NCBI RefSeq assembly: GCF_030542965.1
Contig: NZ_JAUAOA010000030.1
Location: 1-35,402 of the forward strand
Direction of reading: 5' to 3'
DNA length: 35,402 nt
DNA from: Azotosporobacter soli
Lineage (GTDB): Bacteria > Bacillota > Negativicutes > SG130
The notes under the pieces were generated by a model that was not told the DNA's origin, did not search any database, and worked only from the letters and a program-made list of their open reading frames with translations. This document shows, piece by piece, positions 32,123 to 35,402 of the stretch; the stretch's first letter is position 1; the number at the start of each line of letters is the position of its first letter. The position numbers and the translations under genes were made by a program.

Positions 32123-32475
32123 TTTGCAAAATCACCACACAACGCTTGTACGTCTTCCACCGAGCGCGCCACAATATAGGTACCGCCATGCGCTTCAATC
32201 TCGGCCCGAAAAGCTTCCTGGTCGGCCGACAACACGCCATGCGGCGTCTTCACTTCAATATAAACCGTTACGCCATCCTTGATGGCGGTAAGATCACTTA
32301 AGCCGCGATGGCTACCCAATGTCTGCTGATGGCGAACAACGAACCAACCGTTCCAACGCAGACATTCCCGAATTGAGTTCTGGATTTCCGCTTCCTTAGG
32401 GCCGCGGCGCATTGCAGCGGCATTTTTCGTTTTTTGACCGCATAACTGTTCAAATTCACGTTCCGTCAGTCGCAC
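32101..32475 (-). CDS. VRR-NUC domain nuclease
   Basis: The 124-residue protein is a stand-alone VRR-NUC domain, a PD-(D/E)XK nuclease type also found in FAN1 and in phage proteins. Motifs are complete: PKEAEIQNSIRECLRWNGW (Glu28/30, Gln32), GLSDLTAI (Asp61), TVYIEVKTPHG (Glu74, Lys76) and DQEAF (Gln86). It probably cuts structured or damaged DNA; small versions are common in phages, where they may resolve branched DNA. The start is a GTG at 32475 with GGAGGAG 5 nt upstream; the frame is open 22 codons further with no ribosome site. It overlaps the glycosylase gene that follows, so the two are made together. Confidence 0.83.
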   Translation of the reverse strand: MRLTEREFEQLCGQKTKNAAAMRRGPKEAEIQNSIRECLRWNGWFVVRHQQTLGSHRGLSDLTAIKDGVTVYIEVKTPHGVLSADQEAFRAEIEAHGGTYIVARSVEDVQALCGDFAKCLCQKK

Positions 32476-32550
32476 GTTGGCTCCTCCATTTTCATTTCTT
32501 TCATATTTTATAACTGTACCATGTAATCGCCAGCAAGACAAGGCAGCAGC

Positions 32551-33342
32551 CTAGTCCTTTTGATACAAGGCGCGGTGTCGTTTGATTTCAGCGAGCAGAT
32601 CCGTACAGTCGCCCATCGCCTTGCCATCGGCTGCGGCAACCGCTACCTCGGCAGAAACAACACCCTCTTCGCGCTCAATCGTTTGCAGTATATTTCCCAG
32701 GAAATCAATCACTCTGCTTTCGCCGCGAAATCTCATTGCAGCGTTTTGATAAATCTCTTCCCCTGTAGCATTGGCAACTACGACGAAGGCCTTGTTTTCA
32801 ATGGCCCGAACCCGCATGATCTGCATCGTGTCCGGACTGCTGATCAACGCCGTCTGGCAGATAATTTGCGCGCCGCGCAGCGTAAGCTCTCGTGCGCTTT
32901 CCGGAAACCATGCATCAAAGCAAACCAGCACGCCGACTTTGCTGCCCATAATGTCAAAGACGACGCTCTCCTCTCCCTGCGAATACCAGCGTGCATCGAA
33001 CTCCGTCAAATGGCGTTTGCGCTGCTTGCCAAGATAGCCTTGCGGGCCGACGACCACTGCACTCAAGTAAAGCTTATCCGCTTCTTCCTCCAGCACACAG
33101 CCGATAATGTGGCAGTCAAATTCACTTGCCATCCGGCAAAGCGCCTGCGTTGTTTCTCCCTGCGGCACTGATTCCGCCATGCTTTCCGCTTCCGCACGAT
33201 CGGCAAAGAAGTAACCCGTCGCAAACAATTCCGGCAGAACGGCCAGATCCAAACCCTGCCCTTCCAACATGCGCCGCACCTTTTGCAGATTGGCCTTCTT
33301 ATCCCGCTTAACAATATCAATCTGTACTGCAGCTATTTTCAT
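32551..33342 (-). CDS. Carbon-nitrogen hydrolase, nitrilase superfamily
   Basis: This 263-residue protein has the nitrilase catalytic triad: Glu38 in AVLPELFATGY, Lys109 in KQRKRHL, and Cys141 in VGVLVCFDAWFPE. Members cleave amides or nitriles, for example omega-amides of glutamine-derived acids or N-carbamoyl compounds. Length fits the single-domain amidase branches (about 260-280). The exact substrate is unknown. The start at 33342 has GAGGGG 6 nt upstream; the frame is open seven codons further. The VRR-NUC gene follows after 75 bp, perhaps in the same transcript. Confidence 0.85.
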   Translation of the reverse strand: MKIAAVQIDIVKRDKKANLQKVRRMLEGQGLDLAVLPELFATGYFFADRAEAESMAESVPQGETTQALCRMASEFDCHIIGCVLEEEADKLYLSAVVVGPQGYLGKQRKRHLTEFDARWYSQGEESVVFDIMGSKVGVLVCFDAWFPESARELTLRGAQIICQTALISSPDTMQIMRVRAIENKAFVVVANATGEEIYQNAAMRFRGESRVIDFLGNILQTIEREEGVVSAEVAVAAADGKAMGDCTDLLAEIKRHRALYQKD

Positions 33343-33372
33343 CCATAACCCCTCACTTTTCATTTTTTATCA

Positions 33373-33406
33373 ATAAAAGAGGCTCCCAGACGGGAACCTC
33401 TTTTAT
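33373..33406 (-). terminator. Terminator after xpt
   Basis: ATAAAAGAGG pairs with CCTCTTTTAT, and TCCC with GGGA inside. It ends in a T-run on the minus strand. It separates xpt from the nitrilase gene, whose ribosome site lies 15 bp further. Confidence 0.8.
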
Positions 33407-33413
33407 AATCGCT

Positions 33414-33998
33414 TTATTTCGTGTCATCCTGCATGAAATTGACCCGGCCGTCGGAAAAAGAATGAATGCGGGCCAAAGATTCGAGGCGATAACCAGCTTT
33501 GCGGATTTTTTCGCATCCGGGTTGAAAGCTCTTTTCAATCACGATGCCAACGCCAACCACGTTGGCTTTCGCCTGTTCTACGATGTTGCACAGTCCAAGT
33601 ACCGCTTCGCCATTTGCTAAGAAGTCGTCAATGATTAAGATCTGATCGCCGTCAGCTAAAAATTCACTGGCCACCGTTACGCGATTGGTCTCTTTTTTGG
33701 TAAACGAATACACTTCCGCAGCATAGAGGTTCTCCTCCGTCACCGCCGACTTCTTTTTGCGGGCGAAAACGAGCGGAACATCGAGGTATAGCGCTGTCAT
33801 AAGCGCTGCAGCAATACCGGAAGCCTCGATCGTCAGCACCTTGGTCACCTTCGCATCTTTAAAGCGTTCGGCAAACTCACGGCCAATCTCTTTCATCAGT
33901 TCCGGCTCTATTTGATGATTCAGAAACGAGTCAACTTTCAACAGCGCATCATTGACTACTTTTCCATCTGTCATGATCTTCTTCTTAAGTAATTTCAT
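33414..33998 (-). CDS. xpt: Xanthine phosphoribosyltransferase
   Basis: Xpt converts xanthine and PRPP to XMP in purine salvage. The 194-residue protein matches the family length and sequence: MKLLKKKIMTDGKVVNDALLKVDSFLNHQIEPELM at the start, KVLTIEASGIAAALMTAL for substrate binding, FARKKKSA, and the PRPP motif ILIIDDFLANGEA (about 127-139). AGGAGG precedes the start. A promoter is likely at 34023-34051. In many Firmicutes a purine riboswitch precedes xpt, but none is visible here. Confidence 0.94.
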   Translation of the reverse strand: MKLLKKKIMTDGKVVNDALLKVDSFLNHQIEPELMKEIGREFAERFKDAKVTKVLTIEASGIAAALMTALYLDVPLVFARKKKSAVTEENLYAAEVYSFTKKETNRVTVASEFLADGDQILIIDDFLANGEAVLGLCNIVEQAKANVVGVGIVIEKSFQPGCEKIRKAGYRLESLARIHSFSDGRVNFMQDDTK

Positions 33999-34022
33999 GC
34001 TTGGCCTCCTGCTTACTAATCT

Positions 34023-34051
34023 ATTCTAAAGTGTAACATACTATTGGCCAA
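34023..34051 (-). promoter_or_regulatory. Promoter of xpt
   Basis: On the minus strand TTGGCC (34046-34051) and TAGAAT (34023-34028) are separated by 17 bp. The transcript leader would be only about 20 nt, too short for a riboswitch. Confidence 0.5.
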
Positions 34052-34076
34052 TCATTAAGTTAGATATAATAATCTT

Positions 34077-34099
34077 AAGGATAAGCACTGCTTATCCTT
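34077..34099 (-). terminator. Hairpin after the TerC-family gene
   Basis: AAGGATAAGCA and TGCTTATCCTT form a perfect 11-bp stem around one C. The AT-rich sequence TTAAGATTATTATA follows on the minus strand, a poor T-run. It lies 55 bp beyond the gene stop. Confidence 0.5.
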
Positions 34100-34154
34100 T
34101 CCCTCCTCAACGCAAAGCAAGCGAGCGCGCATCGTCTGATTGTTTCTCTTTCCT

Positions 34155-34862
34155 TTATGCGGCTTCCCTTTTAGCAGCCGCACTCGCCATTCGCCTCCGG
34201 ACGTAGCCGCAAGTCATCACGCCTAACGTTAAGCCAATCTGCAGCAGTAACGCATATCCTTGGAGAAACGCACCCAGCGATTTATCGCCAAGCATCAGCA
34301 TCGCAGCTGCATAGCCAAGAATGCCGGCTCCGGCATACATCGTAAAAGGAAAACGATCTAAGACTTTTACCAGCAGCTGTGCGCCGAAGACAACCATCGG
34401 AATGCTGGTCGCCAAACCAACTCCAATCAGCAAATATTTGTTATGCGGTACGGTTTGCGCAATCGCAGCAAGCGCCAGTACATTGTCCAAACTCATAATC
34501 AAGTCGGCAACTAAAATCACTTGTACGGCGCGTCGCAGAGAAAAGGCCGCTTCGCAATTCTCTTCTTCCTTCTTGCTGTCCAGCAGATGGATAGCAATCC
34601 ACAAGAGAGCAAGACCTCCGGCAAACTGCAGGTAGGGGATATTCAACATCATCGCCGCAATAAACGTAAGAATCACACGCAGTACCACCGCACCGGCACT
34701 TCCCCAAAAAATAGCCGTCTTGCGTTGATCGACCGGCAGATTTTTGCTCGCCATCGCAATAATCACCGCATTGTCCCCGCTCAGAATCAGGTTCAAAAAT
34801 AAAATACTACTTAACGCCATCAAAAACTCCGGACTGCTCACAATTAAAAACAATTCATACAC
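34155..34862 (-). CDS. TerC-family membrane protein, probable Mn2+ exporter
   Basis: TerC-family proteins of the YjbE/YkoY type export manganese. The 235-residue protein has about six or seven membrane helices, with the two repeat motifs LILSGDNAVIIAMASKNLP (about 24-42) and ADLIMSLDNVLALAAIA whose acidic residues likely bind metal. The start is a GTG at 34862 with GAGGGGG 8 nt upstream. The open frame runs 56 codons further, but that part encodes the riboswitch, not protein. Control by a Mn2+-sensing riboswitch directly upstream strongly supports the metal role. Confidence 0.88.
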   Translation of the reverse strand: MYELFLIVSSPEFLMALSSILFLNLILSGDNAVIIAMASKNLPVDQRKTAIFWGSAGAVVLRVILTFIAAMMLNIPYLQFAGGLALLWIAIHLLDSKKEEENCEAAFSLRRAVQVILVADLIMSLDNVLALAAIAQTVPHNKYLLIGVGLATSIPMVVFGAQLLVKVLDRFPFTMYAGAGILGYAAAMLMLGDKSLGAFLQGYALLLQIGLTLGVMTCGYVRRRMASAAAKREAA

Positions 34863-34893
34863 AATAAAGTCCCCCTCAAAGCTAAATACAATC

Positions 34894-35015
34894 AAAAAAA
34901 GCCCTGCCTCTCTTTTGAGGCAAGGTCTTGCAAACAAATTAGCCAGCACCGCCGGAGCCGTTAAGCCCGTATTGACGACATATGCCGTTAAGCTACTCCC
35001 CTTCGCTCTATTCAA
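34894..35015 (-). ncRNA. yybP-ykoY manganese riboswitch with terminator
   Basis: On the minus strand the hallmarks of the class occur in order: GAAGGGGAGTAGC (about 34996-35006), CGTCAATACGG, CCGGCGG, GTGCTGGC and GCAAGACCTTGCC (about 34918-34931). The first helix can form between GAGCGAAGG (35000-35008) and CCTTGCCTC (34917-34925) with a small internal mismatch. CCTTGCCTC can instead pair with GAGGCAGGG (34902-34910), making a terminator with seven Ts. Binding of Mn2+ should favour the first helix and turn the gene on. The match is by eye. Confidence 0.85.
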
Positions 35016-35028
35016 TTGCTCTTTAAAC

Positions 35029-35057
35029 ATAGTATCACAAATATAGGTTACTTACAA
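35029..35057 (-). promoter_or_regulatory. Possible promoter before the riboswitch
   Basis: On the minus strand TTGTAA (35052-35057) and TACTAT (35029-35034) are 17 bp apart. Both boxes match the consensus only partly; position just before the riboswitch supports it. Confidence 0.35.
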
Positions 35058-35198
35058 GTTCATTTCAAGCAAAGTTCTCACTATGTCCTTCATTTGAAGA
35101 CATTAAAAAGAACTGTATTGAACTCTTTATCTGGCAACTACCTCTGTTTTTTTTTACGCCCTTTCTGTCTTTGTGGTCCAAAGTGGTTCTGGACATAG
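35058..35198. other. Spacer between the rRNA operon and the TerC unit
   Basis: No gene is supported here. GTCCA and TGGAC (35176-35180 and 35190-35194) could form a small hairpin. The rest is AT-rich and featureless. Confidence 0.4.
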
Positions 35199-35236
35199 AA
35201 AAAGACCGTCTGCACATTCATGCAGACGGTCTTTTT
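35199..35236 (-). terminator. Terminator of the rRNA operon
   Basis: AAAAAGACCGTCTGCA and TGCAGACGGTCTTTTT form a perfect 16-bp stem just beyond the 5S gene. Confidence 0.93.
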
Positions 35237-35238
35237 AA

Positions 35239-35352
35239 CCGGCAACTCCCTATCCTCCCAGGCCGCTTCCAGCCAAGTACTTTCGGCGTATGTGGGCTTA
35301 ACTGCTGTGTTCGGTATGGGAACAGGTGGGACCCCACAGCCATCATCACCGG
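35239..35352 (-). rRNA. rrf: 5S ribosomal RNA
   Basis: On the minus strand the sequence carries the 5S landmarks: CCGGTGATGATGGC at the 5' end, GGGGTCCCACCTGTTCCCAT, CCGAACACAGCAGTTAAGC, and the complementary 3' end GGAGTTGCCGG. The length is about 114 nt. It is the last gene of an rRNA operon whose 23S should lie beyond the right edge. Confidence 0.95.
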
Positions 35353-35402
35353 ATACCAATTGCGCTGAATCCTTCATTTGCTGCGTTGCTGTCTGCGCTC
35401 CT

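Noticed and set aside
32476-32541. Longer start of the VRR-NUC protein
   Set aside because: The upstream codons have no ribosome site, whereas GGAGGAG precedes the GTG at 32475 and homology begins after it.
33999-34060. Purine riboswitch before xpt
   Set aside because: The predicted promoter leaves about 20 nt of leader and no guanine-aptamer motifs are visible.
34863-35030. N-terminal extension of the TerC frame by 56 residues
   Set aside because: The bases form the Mn2+ riboswitch and its terminator. A GTG with GAGGGGG starts the protein at the normal place.
35353-35402. tRNA or 23S end at the right edge
   Set aside because: The 50 bases left after the 5S gene show no tRNA arms and are too short to recognise a 23S end.

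Overview
The window looks like a chromosomal piece of a motile, Gram-type-ambiguous Firmicute, most likely a member of the Negativicutes (Sporomusa/Pelosinus-like). Strong AGGAGG ribosome sites and rho-independent terminators are everywhere. The csrA-flagellin-fliS layout, the MetNIQ transporter and the Mn2+ riboswitch fit that group. The taxon is an inference from gene content, not from a marker gene. The window starts exactly at the terminal inverted repeat of an IS1182-family element and ends just past a 5S rRNA gene. It may therefore be a whole contig bounded by two multicopy repeats.

Layout. 1-1544: complete IS1182-type element. 1545-3955: chemoreceptor plus a STAS-domain protein (minus strand). 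4027-4539: small secreted protein. 4670-7357: metNIQ methionine uptake operon. 7508-8475: csrA between two unrecognised small genes. 8606-9322: OmpR-family response regulator with a PhoP-box-like repeat upstream. 9489-11377: flagellin with a GGA-rich leader. 11426-20935: late flagellar operon on the minus strand, in the order flgD, flgE, flgK-like, flgK, flgL, fliD, a FliT-like coiled-coil gene, fliS. 21057-21242: internally deleted IS1182 remnant. 21248-24360: HD-GYP phosphodiesterase, DnaJ/CbpA-like chaperone and a divergent response regulator. 24359-27778: zinc-ribbon protein, 7TMR-DISM histidine kinase and tRNA nucleotidyltransferase. 28118-31100: LolA-like lipoprotein, MFS transporter and LysR regulator. 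31097-33998: hypoxanthine-DNA glycosylase/HD fusion, VRR-NUC nuclease, nitrilase-family amidase and xanthine phosphoribosyltransferase. 34155-35015: TerC-family membrane protein under a yybP-ykoY Mn2+ riboswitch. 35199-35352: 5S rRNA and the terminator of an rRNA operon.

Main theme: motility. CsrA is encoded just upstream of a flagellin gene whose leader carries five GGA motifs, as expected for CsrA control of flagellin translation, yet no fliW is visible. The hook, hook-junction, cap and chaperone genes follow as one tightly spaced operon. HD-GYP and chemoreceptor genes lie nearby. The most unusual protein feature is an insertion in FlgL made of eight 27-residue units, and a related helical module seems to occur in the flagellin.

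Second theme: nucleic-acid repair and purines. A glycosylase-HD fusion overlaps a small VRR-NUC nuclease gene and lies near xpt. This is the best candidate for an undescribed functional module, but the link is inferred from domains and gene order only.
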